Positions 7,144-14,456 of a DNA stretch of 45,885 bases are shown piece by piece. The DNA is taken from the NCBI GenBank assembly GCA_934234185.1, contig CAKQHO010000016.1, positions 1-45,885 of the forward strand. Reading direction: 5' to 3'. Position 1 is the first letter of the stretch. Each line of letters opens with the position of its first letter. This DNA is from an uncultured Psychrobacillus sp. (lineage in GTDB: Bacteria > Bacillota > Bacilli > Bacillales_A > Planococcaceae). Made by a program: the position numbers and the translations under genes. The notes below the pieces were generated by a model, which had not been told where the DNA came from, did not search any database, and saw only the letters and a list, made by a program, of their open reading frames with translations.

Positions 7144-8169
7144 TTAAGCGTGATTATCTTTTTTTCCACTTATATAATCTTTATTAAACAAAAATAACTT
7201 TAACAATAAATACAGAGACGGCAGTAATAAGGCTAATCCTGCGATAAAGGCCACTATTAACGAGATGGCCATTGCCTCATTTGTAAAGCTATCGTAGATG
7301 GACACGTATGGATATAGCAGGTACGGATAATGCGAAAAGCCATAGGCAAAAAATGCGACAAAGAACTGTCCTACAAGAAGGACAAATGCCCATCCGTAGC
7401 TTTTATGTGTGTATATCAACCATACAGTACATAAGAAAAGTAAAAAGGAAATACCAAATGCCCACCATATATCTAGCATGTTTTGATAATGTTCGGGATT
7501 ATGAGCTCGTAGCTCTACAATAATCCCTGATGCAGTGACAATGGTAGGGACAGACCAAATCAAGGCATACTTTCTGAGTAAGGCTGTAGCCCTTGCATCA
7601 CCTGCCTTATTAGCATACCAGGTTAAAAATACGGCAGAAATATAGAGCACCGCTGATAGGCTTAACGCAACAATTGACCAGGTTAACGGACTTAAAAAGA
7701 GACTTAGATAGTCCAACACTGGATTTCCGTCAATCATCTCAATAAAGCCACCCTCTGAAATGGTCAGTACTATGGAAAGCGCAGCAGGCAAAAACAAACC
7801 CGACAAACCATACATAAACGAGTACCCCTTATGACCTCGTGACCCGTAGGTTTCAAATGCATAATAGGAGCCGCGTATTCCTAGCAATATTAAAGCAATG
7901 CTTGCTGGGACAAGCAAGGAAGTCCCATAATAAAAGGCAGTCTTAGGGAAGAAGCCAATGATACCAACAAAGAAAAAAACTAGAAATACATTTGTTACCT
8001 CCCAGACTGGTGAAAGGTAACGTTGAATGATATTTGTTAAGATATGCTGTTTCCCGGTAATCAAGCTATAGGCATTAAAGAATCCTGCCCCAAAATCGAT
8101 AGACCCAACTATTAAATATCCAAATAAGAATACCCAAAGGACAGTGATTCCGATGATTTCTAATGTCAT
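7144..8169 (-). CDS. cydB: Cytochrome bd ubiquinol/menaquinol oxidase subunit II
   Basis: This 341-residue integral membrane protein has about eight to nine transmembrane helices and the typical opening ITVLWVFLFGYLIVGSIDFG, in which the Asp-Phe-Gly after the first helix is a CydB hallmark. It is the scaffold partner of CydA in the quinol-oxidising, oxygen-reducing complex of the cytoplasmic membrane. Its ATG overlaps the cydA stop (ATGA), which indicates translational coupling, and cydS follows after 12 bases. The length is normal for Firmicutes CydB. There are no cydCD transporter genes nearby, so cytochrome assembly factors must be encoded elsewhere. Confidence 0.94.
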   Translation of the reverse strand: MTLEIIGITVLWVFLFGYLIVGSIDFGAGFFNAYSLITGKQHILTNIIQRYLSPVWEVTNVFLVFFFVGIIGFFPKTAFYYGTSLLVPASIALILLGIRGSYYAFETYGSRGHKGYSFMYGLSGLFLPAALSIVLTISEGGFIEMIDGNPVLDYLSLFLSPLTWSIVALSLSAVLYISAVFLTWYANKAGDARATALLRKYALIWSVPTIVTASGIIVELRAHNPEHYQNMLDIWWAFGISFLLFLCTVWLIYTHKSYGWAFVLLVGQFFVAFFAYGFSHYPYLLYPYVSIYDSFTNEAMAISLIVAFIAGLALLLPSLYLLLKLFLFNKDYISGKKDNHA

Positions 8170-9512
8170 GTAATATCACCGCCCTTTTTAATATGTCGAT
8201 CCTTCAGTTCCTGCTCTACCGGATTTTTTCTAAACATCCTTGTCAGTACAACCACACTACCGACTCCAAGGATAATATATAAGCCAGCAAACAGCATAAG
8301 CATCAAGTCCACATGCTCACTCGTCGTTGCAGCTTCCTCTACTCTCATAATTCCCCTTAAAATCCAAGGCTGACGTCCCACCTCTGCGTACCACCAACCT
8401 GCTTCAATCGCAATAATAGATGCAGGTCCTCCAAAGAACATGACCCAACGGTAAAATCTTGATTCTACAAACCTCCATCTTAATCGTTTCCCAAGCCAGA
8501 AAAGACCCGATATTCCGACCAACGCTACTCCAATAGTTACCATGGTGTCAAAGAGGTAATGAATGTACAGGGGAGGTATTTCATCTTCTTCAAATTGATC
8601 TAATCCAATTACCTCGGCAGTTGGATTTCCGTGCGCCAAAAAGCTAAGAGCATACGGTATTTTAATCGCATATTTTATTTCACCATTATCTAGTATTCCA
8701 TACATCATTAACGGGGCACTTTCACTAGTTTCTAAATGCCACTCTGCAGCTGCAAGCTTTTCAGGCTGATATTCTGCTAAATACTTTCCAGAGAAATCTC
8801 CAATAAGAGCCGTTGCTATCGAGAAAACAAGTCCTAGCTTCATCGTTAAATATAACGCTTTTTTATGGTAGGCATGATTGGAACCCTTCAATAATCTAAA
8901 GGCAGCTATCGATGCTAGTATAAAGGCTGACGTCATATAGGCGGTAGAAACAACGTGCGCAACCTTCGTAGGCATTGCCGGGTTAAACATAGCAAGTAGC
9001 GGGCTTATATTCACTAAGCTTCCGTCTACAATATCAAACCCTTGTGGCGCATTCATAAAAGCATTCACAATGGTTATAAATACAGCAGAGAAAGAAGCTC
9101 CAATAGCTACTGGAATCAGTAAAAGCAAATGCTTCTTCTGATTTTCAAATCGATCCCATGTATATAGATAAATACCGAGAAAAATAGCCTCAAAGAAAAA
9201 CGCAAAGGTTTCCATAAACAACGGAAGTGCTATGATATGACCTGCCAATTCCATAAAATTTGGCCAAAGCAGAGACAGTTGCATCCCAATTGCAGTTCCT
9301 GTCACAACCCCTACAGCTACTGTGATGACAAATCCACGTGCCCAACGCCTAGCCAGCAATATGTAATGTTCATCATTCTTCTTAATCCCTACCCATTGGG
9401 CAATCATAATCATCAGTGGGACTCCTACTCCAATTGTCGCATAGATAATATGAAAGGATAGGGTCAGCTCGGTTAGGACGCGACTATAAAAAACTGCTTC
9501 TTCATTACCCAA
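8166..9512 (-). CDS. cydA: Cytochrome bd ubiquinol/menaquinol oxidase subunit I
   Basis: This 448-residue subunit carries haems b558, b595 and d. Visible ligands and signature residues are H21 in LSFHIIYATIG, E101 and E108 in METFAFFFEAI, H186 in KVAHVVS, M324 in FDTMVTIG, and the GRQPW motif at 379-383. The quinone loop is short, as in the Bacillales type. The start codon is TTG (9510-9512) with GGAGGGAG four bases before it. That ribosome site lies directly after the stop of a 31-residue ORF, so coupled translation is plausible. The enzyme gives high-affinity oxygen respiration without proton pumping. Confidence 0.95.
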   Translation of the reverse strand: MGNEEAVFYSRVLTELTLSFHIIYATIGVGVPLMIMIAQWVGIKKNDEHYILLARRWARGFVITVAVGVVTGTAIGMQLSLLWPNFMELAGHIIALPLFMETFAFFFEAIFLGIYLYTWDRFENQKKHLLLLIPVAIGASFSAVFITIVNAFMNAPQGFDIVDGSLVNISPLLAMFNPAMPTKVAHVVSTAYMTSAFILASIAAFRLLKGSNHAYHKKALYLTMKLGLVFSIATALIGDFSGKYLAEYQPEKLAAAEWHLETSESAPLMMYGILDNGEIKYAIKIPYALSFLAHGNPTAEVIGLDQFEEDEIPPLYIHYLFDTMVTIGVALVGISGLFWLGKRLRWRFVESRFYRWVMFFGGPASIIAIEAGWWYAEVGRQPWILRGIMRVEEAATTSEHVDLMLMLFAGLYIILGVGSVVVLTRMFRKNPVEQELKDRHIKKGGDIT

Positions 9513-9524
9513 TTTTCTCCCTCC

Positions 9525-9620
9525 CTAACTCCCAAAAATTCTTCCTGCAATAGAAAGCAGCATTATTCCAGCCACTAAAAAGGCCAGCCAAATTAAATAT
9601 TTTTCCTGTTTTTTATACAT
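9525..9620 (-). CDS. 31-residue single-pass membrane micro-ORF heading the cyd operon
   Basis: The ORF runs from ATG at 9618-9620 to TAG at 9525-9527. The predicted peptide starts MYKKQEKYLIWLAF and ends AGRIFGS, with one hydrophobic helix of about 18 residues preceded by a basic N-terminus, which predicts N-in orientation. AAAAGGAGA lies about 9 bases upstream. The stop lies 12 bases before the cydA TTG, and the cydA ribosome site overlaps the stop region. It resembles the accessory small subunits of bd oxidases (CydX, CydH/CydY, CydS) in size and topology only; I do not recognise a named family. It could be an extra subunit or a leader peptide coupling cydA translation. Confidence 0.6.
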   Translation of the reverse strand: MYKKQEKYLIWLAFLVAGIMLLSIAGRIFGS

Positions 9621-9772
9621 GACCGCGCGTCTCCTTTTATTCTAAAAATACACTTTCCTAGTTATTACCCGTCATGTAAGCTTTTAACATCTAATACATA
9701 ACCTTTATTTAAATTTATTAATTGAAAGGGAATGAGTAGAAGTAAATTTTAAAAATAAGGCAAAGAGAAAGC

Positions 9773-9805
9773 AAAAAACCTAGCGTGATGTACGCTAGGT
9801 TTTTC
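9773..9805. terminator. Bidirectional terminator after dgkB
   Basis: The stem ACCTAGCGT / ACGCTAGGT (9778-9786 with 9792-9800) is extended by A and T runs on either side, so it can terminate transcription on either strand. It lies at the dgkB stop and separates dgkB from the cyd operon. Confidence 0.88.
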
Positions 9806-10717
9806 TCAAGGTCTGTCTTGTTCACGAATTTCATCGATTGGAACAAACATCTCAATATGTCTATATAAGTTTTGAAAGGTCGCAGGTATTTCTCCGCCAT
9901 ACTCCCCATCTAGGTTTAGCAAAACCTTGTCTTCTGAGGTTACTTTAATATGACTTGCTTTTTTATGAATAACATGTGGATCTGATAAATGCTCTCCTCG
10001 AATAGCCAGTGTCGCCAAGCGAATAAATTCTGCTATGTTTACTTTCTTTAAAATTAACAAAGAAAATTTCCCATCATTAATGCTGGAGTTCGGGGCCAGC
10101 TTTTCAAAACCACCAACCGAATTGGTAAGGCCAACTAAGAACATCATCGCTTCGTCCTCAAATACTTCACCGTCATATTCAATACGGACCTTTGTAGCAT
10201 TAATCGATGGCAGCATTTCAATCCCTTTTAAATAATACGCCAGCTGACCAAGCATCGTCTTTAGCCTACTTGGCACCTCATAAGTAAGCTCGGTAATTCT
10301 TCCTCCACCTGCAATGTTAATGAAATAACGATCATTCACTAAACCAACATCCACGGGAATGGAATCTCCCTTTATAATTATATCTACGGCCTTTTGAATA
10401 TCTCGTGGAATGTGGACCGCTCTGGCGAAATCATTCGTAGTACCCATTGGGATTAAACCAATTTTCGGTCTGTTGTCAAATTGACTAACGCCTGCTACGA
10501 CTTCATTCAACGTTCCGTCTCCACCTGCAGCGACAATAATATCATATCCATTAACAACAGCTTTCTTGGCAGCCTCGATTGCATCACCTTCTCCGGTTGT
10601 TGCATGACAAGATGATTCATAACCTGCAATTTCTAAAGCCTCCAACACTTCTGGTAAATGTCTTTTAAAAAGCTCTCTACCAGAGGTCGGATTATAAATA
10701 ATCCTAGCTCGCTTCAT
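9806..10717 (-). CDS. dgkB: Diacylglycerol kinase, soluble DgkB type
   Basis: This 303-residue member of the DagK_cat family phosphorylates diacylglycerol to phosphatidic acid, recycling lipid produced during lipoteichoic acid synthesis. The N-terminus RARIIYNPTSGRE and the nucleotide-binding GGDGTLNEV motif (residues 65-73) are intact, followed by IGLIPMGTTNDFARA. The C-terminal beta-sandwich has NDGKFSLLIL and the LNLDGEYGG turn. There are no membrane helices. In B. subtilis the equivalent gene (yerQ) lies between gatB and yefA/rlmCD. Here it keeps that relative order, with the sugar-acid block inserted upstream and the cyd operon downstream. Confidence 0.93.
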   Translation of the reverse strand: MKRARIIYNPTSGRELFKRHLPEVLEALEIAGYESSCHATTGEGDAIEAAKKAVVNGYDIIVAAGGDGTLNEVVAGVSQFDNRPKIGLIPMGTTNDFARAVHIPRDIQKAVDIIIKGDSIPVDVGLVNDRYFINIAGGGRITELTYEVPSRLKTMLGQLAYYLKGIEMLPSINATKVRIEYDGEVFEDEAMMFLVGLTNSVGGFEKLAPNSSINDGKFSLLILKKVNIAEFIRLATLAIRGEHLSDPHVIHKKASHIKVTSEDKVLLNLDGEYGGEIPATFQNLYRHIEMFVPIDEIREQDRP

Positions 10718-10792
10718 ACAGATTTCCTTTCTTCTTTACAATTTCATTATACAAATAAGACTACAAAACAAAGCAAAAAGTTTCGTACATTC

Positions 10793-10817
10793 AAAAGAGC
10801 CGACAGTAGCCGACTCT
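10793..10817 (-). terminator. Probable terminator of the thioredoxin-like gene
   Basis: A 9-bp stem (10796-10804 with 10809-10817) with two G-U pairs in minus-strand RNA and a 4-base loop is followed by a short U-run. It starts 8 bases past the stop. The short U-tract makes it weaker than the other terminators here. Confidence 0.65.
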
Positions 10818-10825
10818 ATCGCTTC

Positions 10826-11389
10826 TTATTTTTGAAGAACCTGCATCCAGCTATTGCGAATACTCTCGTATACCGCCAAGTGAAATTCCTTATTTTTTAC
10901 AAACTCCGTCATTAAATTCTCGTAAAATTTCTTTTGTTCTTCCTCAAATGCCGGGTCCTCTTTCACAGGTAGCTCTGCTCTTCCTTCCATCACAAAGCTT
11001 TGTACACTATCCGCACGAGGTCCCCACTTAGCAAGTACCTCTCCATCTTCGCTTAATAATAAATACACAGGAATCGAGCGTCCGCCATTTGTTAAATACT
11101 GATCCATTAGTTCTAGATTTTCATCACGAAGAACAGTACGAATCTCAATATCTGCAGCTTCTGCTATTTTGCGTAGAATGGCATTATTCATCATTGCATC
11201 CCCGCACCAATCCTCTGTAATAGCCAGTATATGTGGTGATTTCATTTTTAATAGTTCAATAAATTCATCATCCGCTGGCACCTCAAAATCCTCATAAACC
11301 GCAAATGACTCCTCTTTTTTCGTAGTCATGTCTTCCATATAACGAGCTAACGGTTTCGCTCCCTCAAAATACTCTTGTTCTGATTGCAA
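10826..11389 (-). CDS. Thioredoxin-fold family protein (Thioredoxin_9 type)
   Basis: The 187-residue protein has a thioredoxin-like fold. The segment SPHILAITEDWCGDAMMNNA occupies the usual active-site position and GRSIPVYLLLSEDGEVLAKWGPR the cis-Pro strand. The motif is WCGDAMM, so only the first cysteine of a CxxC is present. It cannot work as a classical dithiol oxidoreductase and may act through a single thiol. The TTG start is preceded by GGGGG. Proteins of this Bacillales family are uncharacterised. It stands alone between dgkB and the sugar-acid island, with its own terminator. Confidence 0.8.
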   Translation of the reverse strand: MQSEQEYFEGAKPLARYMEDMTTKKEESFAVYEDFEVPADDEFIELLKMKSPHILAITEDWCGDAMMNNAILRKIAEAADIEIRTVLRDENLELMDQYLTNGGRSIPVYLLLSEDGEVLAKWGPRADSVQSFVMEGRAELPVKEDPAFEEEQKKFYENLMTEFVKNKEFHLAVYESIRNSWMQVLQK

Positions 11390-11637
11390 TTTGAGAACCC
11401 CCTTTTTTTAAAGTATACTTTCTTTCAAAATGTTATTCAAATAAGTTGCCAGTCAAATATGCTTCATCATTTTAAAAGAGCTCGAGTGACACAATAAACT
11501 TTATACAAGAAAAGCACAAGTGTCTATGTGTTCCTCGGCAAGCAAATGGAGCTGAACAATAAAAATACCATGAACACCAGGTTCATGGTGAAAACTATGC
11601 ATTTTATACAGACAGAGACATTTATTCAAATTTTTAT
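11390..11637. promoter_or_regulatory. Spacer at the left edge of the sugar-acid island
   Basis: This region holds the island terminator (11559-11589) and upstream sequence of the thioredoxin-like gene. GTATACTTT (about 11412-11420) may include part of its promoter, but no clear -35 is visible. No coding sequence was recognised. Confidence 0.4.
11559..11589 (-). terminator. Terminator at the end of the sugar-acid operon
   Basis: A perfect 9-bp stem ACCATGAAC / GTTCATGGT (11567-11575 with 11581-11589) has a 5-base loop and an adjacent A-rich run on the plus strand. It lies about 50 bases past the stop of the hydroxyacid dehydrogenase. Confidence 0.8.
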
Positions 11638-12600
11638 TTATTGCACTTGATATGTCGGCTTCACACCTTGAAGTACCTCTACCACGTTTTTAGCGGTTTT
11701 TGTTCTCAGCTCTTTTACTGCCTCTTCGGAATAAAATGCACTATGTGGGGTTACATAGATATTTGGGAGTGTTAACAACTCACTTTCCAAAGGGATTGGC
11801 TCTATTTCTACCACATCAAGAGCAGCACCTGCGATTTTTCCCATTCTAATTCCTTCAATCAAGGCTTCTGTTTGAATAATGGGTCCCCGAGCTGTATTAA
11901 TAATAAAAACACCAGTCTTTAACTGCTCCAAATTTTTTAAGCTTATTAAGTGTCTCGTGCTCTCCACAAGTGGCACATGAATGGAAATTATATCTGCTAT
12001 TTGCAAGATTTCATCCAATTCCATCTTTTGTACTCCATACTTTTTCATCTCATCCTCATTTACAAATGGATCGTAGACTACAATCTTTTGAAAACCCAGT
12101 GGCTGAACTTTTTCAACAACTCTTTTTGGTATTTTCCCAAAGCCGAGTATAGCAAGAACTTGATTCTGAAATCGATAAATAGGCGTTCCGACACTAAAAT
12201 CCCAAACTCCGTTTTTAACTGCATTATTTAGCTCAACGATTTTACGGGTCCATGACATGAGCAAAGCAACGGTATGATTAGATACCTCTTCTATTCCATA
12301 ATCGGGTACATTGCAGACGATTATCCCTAGCTCACTAGCAGTCTTTAAATCAATAGTATCGACACCTACACCATACCTCGAAATAACTTTACATTTGCTA
12401 AGATTTCTCAAAACTTTATCTGATAAAGGAGCATATTGATTAATAATAGCATCAGCCTCCCTGGCTGCTTCTATTACCTCCTCCTCAGTCCTACACTGAG
12501 TTTTGATAAACTCTATTTCTAATCCACTTTCCTCGAATATTGTTTCCTCGAAGTCTAATTGCTCAAATTCATAGTCTGTAATGACCACTTTCCATCTCAC
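11638..12600 (-). CDS. D-isomer-specific 2-hydroxyacid dehydrogenase (CtBP-like)
   Basis: This 320-residue NAD-dependent dehydrogenase reversibly oxidises D-2-hydroxy acids. The catalytic residues are in place: R238 in NTARGP, E265 in LDVVEIEP and H286 in TPHSAFYSEE. The dinucleotide loop reads GFGKIPKRV, with Pro where the third Gly of GxGxxG is usual, as in CtBP-like members. The GTG start follows a GGGGGGG ribosome site. It is the last gene of the sugar-acid operon, 12 bases after the TIM-barrel gene, and may reduce a 2-keto intermediate or oxidise a hydroxy acid that feeds the pathway. The exact substrate cannot be read from sequence. Confidence 0.88.
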   Translation of the reverse strand: MRWKVVITDYEFEQLDFEETIFEESGLEIEFIKTQCRTEEEVIEAAREADAIINQYAPLSDKVLRNLSKCKVISRYGVGVDTIDLKTASELGIIVCNVPDYGIEEVSNHTVALLMSWTRKIVELNNAVKNGVWDFSVGTPIYRFQNQVLAILGFGKIPKRVVEKVQPLGFQKIVVYDPFVNEDEMKKYGVQKMELDEILQIADIISIHVPLVESTRHLISLKNLEQLKTGVFIINTARGPIIQTEALIEGIRMGKIAGAALDVVEIEPIPLESELLTLPNIYVTPHSAFYSEEAVKELRTKTAKNVVEVLQGVKPTYQVQ

Positions 12601-12612
12601 AATAGTCCCCCC

Positions 12613-13542
12613 CTATATTTTAGCAATTCCTAACCCCTTCGCACCAAGTTCAGAAGTCTTTGCTTCTGGATAATAACGTTTAATCATCTCAACACCTATT
12701 GATGCGCGGCGCACCCTCTCACTTACTAATGCTAAATTAGTAGTTTCCCACTGTTTACCGGAAGGATAAACATCTGGATGGTTACGTAATCCAAACTTAA
12801 TATATACGGGAGAAAGTACACGAATTATTTCTGGAATTTCATAATAACGTAAAAAGCCTCCAAAGTTGTCTGGAACCTCAATATATATATCAATTGGAAT
12901 ATCAATCGCTTGCCTGATAGCAGCAAGTTTAGGCAGAGTTAAAGACGACGGTACATTATATGTATTCGCACCTAAATCTTCCATTATCTTTACAGACACT
13001 GGATTGCAAGCCCCCATTTGTACGGAGACTTTTACAACAAAATCATTTGAAAGAAGTCCTTCATCTTTCATTTTTCGAGTCATATATAGCAATCCTTCAT
13101 CGGCTATTAATGCCCCTCTTAGCCCTAGCTTTTCTCCTCTGATTAAGTCCTCCATAGCATATACTAATTGATTCGCACCTTCATGCCTTAGAGCTTGTGA
13201 TTTTCCTGCTGCTGTTAATGGGCCAGCACTTATATCCCAAGTTCCACGCGGACCAACAAACAAGCTTAGTTCCATGCCTCTTTCAGCAGTTATTCTACAC
13301 ATTTCTCTTATTTCTTTATCTGTTTGGAGCATGATCCCACTGCCTTGAGAAATCCGATGTATGGTCAAACCATATTCATCTATTGCCTTTATCGTCTCTT
13401 TTAACGCTAATGGCCCCTCCACGCTTGGTAGCTCAATACGATATTGTGCTCCATCTGGAAATCGTTTTTTAGATGTTGGTAATTCGGAATAATCACTTAT
13501 CGGATAACCTAATTTTTTTAACAATAGTTCAGATTGGTTCAT
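12613..13542 (-). CDS. TIM-barrel protein, possibly peptidase U32-like, function unknown
   Basis: The protein has 309 residues and is soluble. The segments LRGALIADEGLLYM, VKVSVQMGACNPVSVKIMED, LGANTYNVPSSLTLP and IDIYIEVPDNFGGFL alternate strand and helix as in a beta/alpha barrel. The C-terminal SPVYIKFGLRNHPDVYPSG looks like a conserved ligand loop. From memory, relatives are labelled U32 family peptidase, but I see no proof of proteolysis. Its ATG overlaps the stop of the DHDPS-family gene (ATGA), so it is translationally coupled to sugar-acid enzymes and more likely an enzyme of that pathway, such as an aldolase, epimerase or isomerase. That role is inference only. Confidence 0.55.
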   Translation of the reverse strand: MNQSELLLKKLGYPISDYSELPTSKKRFPDGAQYRIELPSVEGPLALKETIKAIDEYGLTIHRISQGSGIMLQTDKEIREMCRITAERGMELSLFVGPRGTWDISAGPLTAAGKSQALRHEGANQLVYAMEDLIRGEKLGLRGALIADEGLLYMTRKMKDEGLLSNDFVVKVSVQMGACNPVSVKIMEDLGANTYNVPSSLTLPKLAAIRQAIDIPIDIYIEVPDNFGGFLRYYEIPEIIRVLSPVYIKFGLRNHPDVYPSGKQWETTNLALVSERVRRASIGVEMIKRYYPEAKTSELGAKGLGIAKI

Positions 13543-14444
13543 CTTATCTCCTCAGCCTCTAATATATTTTGTAGTAATTCTTTCATTCTATTTTTAACTA
13601 AATCATTAGAATCAAAAAATGGCTTACGGTATCCTACTTCTCTGTCTGGGAACCATCTTAGATGAACTGCCTCTTTCATCGTTAGAAAGAAGCTAGGGTG
13701 CCAAGAATATATATCCATTAATTTCGATATTTTTAAATGAAGAACTTCGATTTTGGAAAAATCCTTTTTTTGAATAGCATTATAAAGTTGAACAGATATC
13801 TCAGGCAAAAATACCGAAGTTCCATTAATACTACCTGCAGCACCAAGTATTTGAGTATCAAGAATATGCTCATCAAAAGCACAGTACACATTAAATCCAG
13901 AATAATTATTAGAAATTTGTTCAATAACAGATCTTATACGACCAATGTTAGGTACCGTTTCTTTGATACCCTTAATATTTGAAAATCTTTCAACAAGCTC
14001 CTTAATTACTTCAATGGGAATTTCCTGTCCTGTTAATTGAGGAATATTGTATAAATAGATATCGTTTGGAACACTTTTTGAAATCTCACTATAAAACTCA
14101 ATCATTTGTTCATTTGTCATATTCCAATAATAATGATTAACTACCATTACTCCCTTAGCTCCTAAATCGGTTGCATGAACAGCTAACTGAATGATTTCCT
14201 TTAATACTGTTCCTCCGACACCGCACATAACTGGGACTCTATTATTAATATGAGAAATCATTTCTGCAATATAGCTTTTCTTTTCCTTTAATGAAAGAAA
14301 AGGGAATTCTCCTGAACTTCCCAGCAGAAGAATTCCATGTACCCCTCCATCTATAATATGATCAATCATTTTTTTATTTAGGCTACTATCAATTTCTCCA
14401 TTTTTATCGAATAGTGTAACTATAGGTGGTATTATTCCCTCCAT
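13539..14444 (-). CDS. DHDPS/NAL-family aldolase or keto-deoxy-acid dehydratase
   Basis: This 301-residue class I Schiff-base enzyme of the DapA/NanA superfamily has the pyruvate-binding GSSGE at 42-46, Tyr132 in YLYNIPQLTG and the Schiff-base Lys161 in GIKET. Housekeeping DapA enzymes usually have GTTGE and cluster with lysine genes. The catabolic setting argues for 2-keto-3-deoxy-sugar-acid chemistry, either aldol cleavage to pyruvate plus an aldehyde (YagE/KdgA-like) or dehydration to 2-oxoglutarate semialdehyde (KdgD/AraD-like). It lies 12 bases after the aldehyde dehydrogenase and overlaps the next gene by 4 bases. Which reaction it catalyses is open. Confidence 0.85.
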   Translation of the reverse strand: MEGIIPPIVTLFDKNGEIDSSLNKKMIDHIIDGGVHGILLLGSSGEFPFLSLKEKKSYIAEMISHINNRVPVMCGVGGTVLKEIIQLAVHATDLGAKGVMVVNHYYWNMTNEQMIEFYSEISKSVPNDIYLYNIPQLTGQEIPIEVIKELVERFSNIKGIKETVPNIGRIRSVIEQISNNYSGFNVYCAFDEHILDTQILGAAGSINGTSVFLPEISVQLYNAIQKKDFSKIEVLHLKISKLMDIYSWHPSFFLTMKEAVHLRWFPDREVGYRKPFFDSNDLVKNRMKELLQNILEAEEIR

Positions 14445-14456
14445 ATATAATTTCTC

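Noticed and set aside
11950..12231. Plus-strand open frames opposite the 2-hydroxyacid dehydrogenase
   Set aside because: They mirror a well-conserved gene and lack ribosome sites.
13539..14444. Assignment as housekeeping dapA
   Set aside because: The pyruvate loop is GSSGE rather than GTTGE and the gene is coupled to sugar-acid enzymes, not lysine genes.
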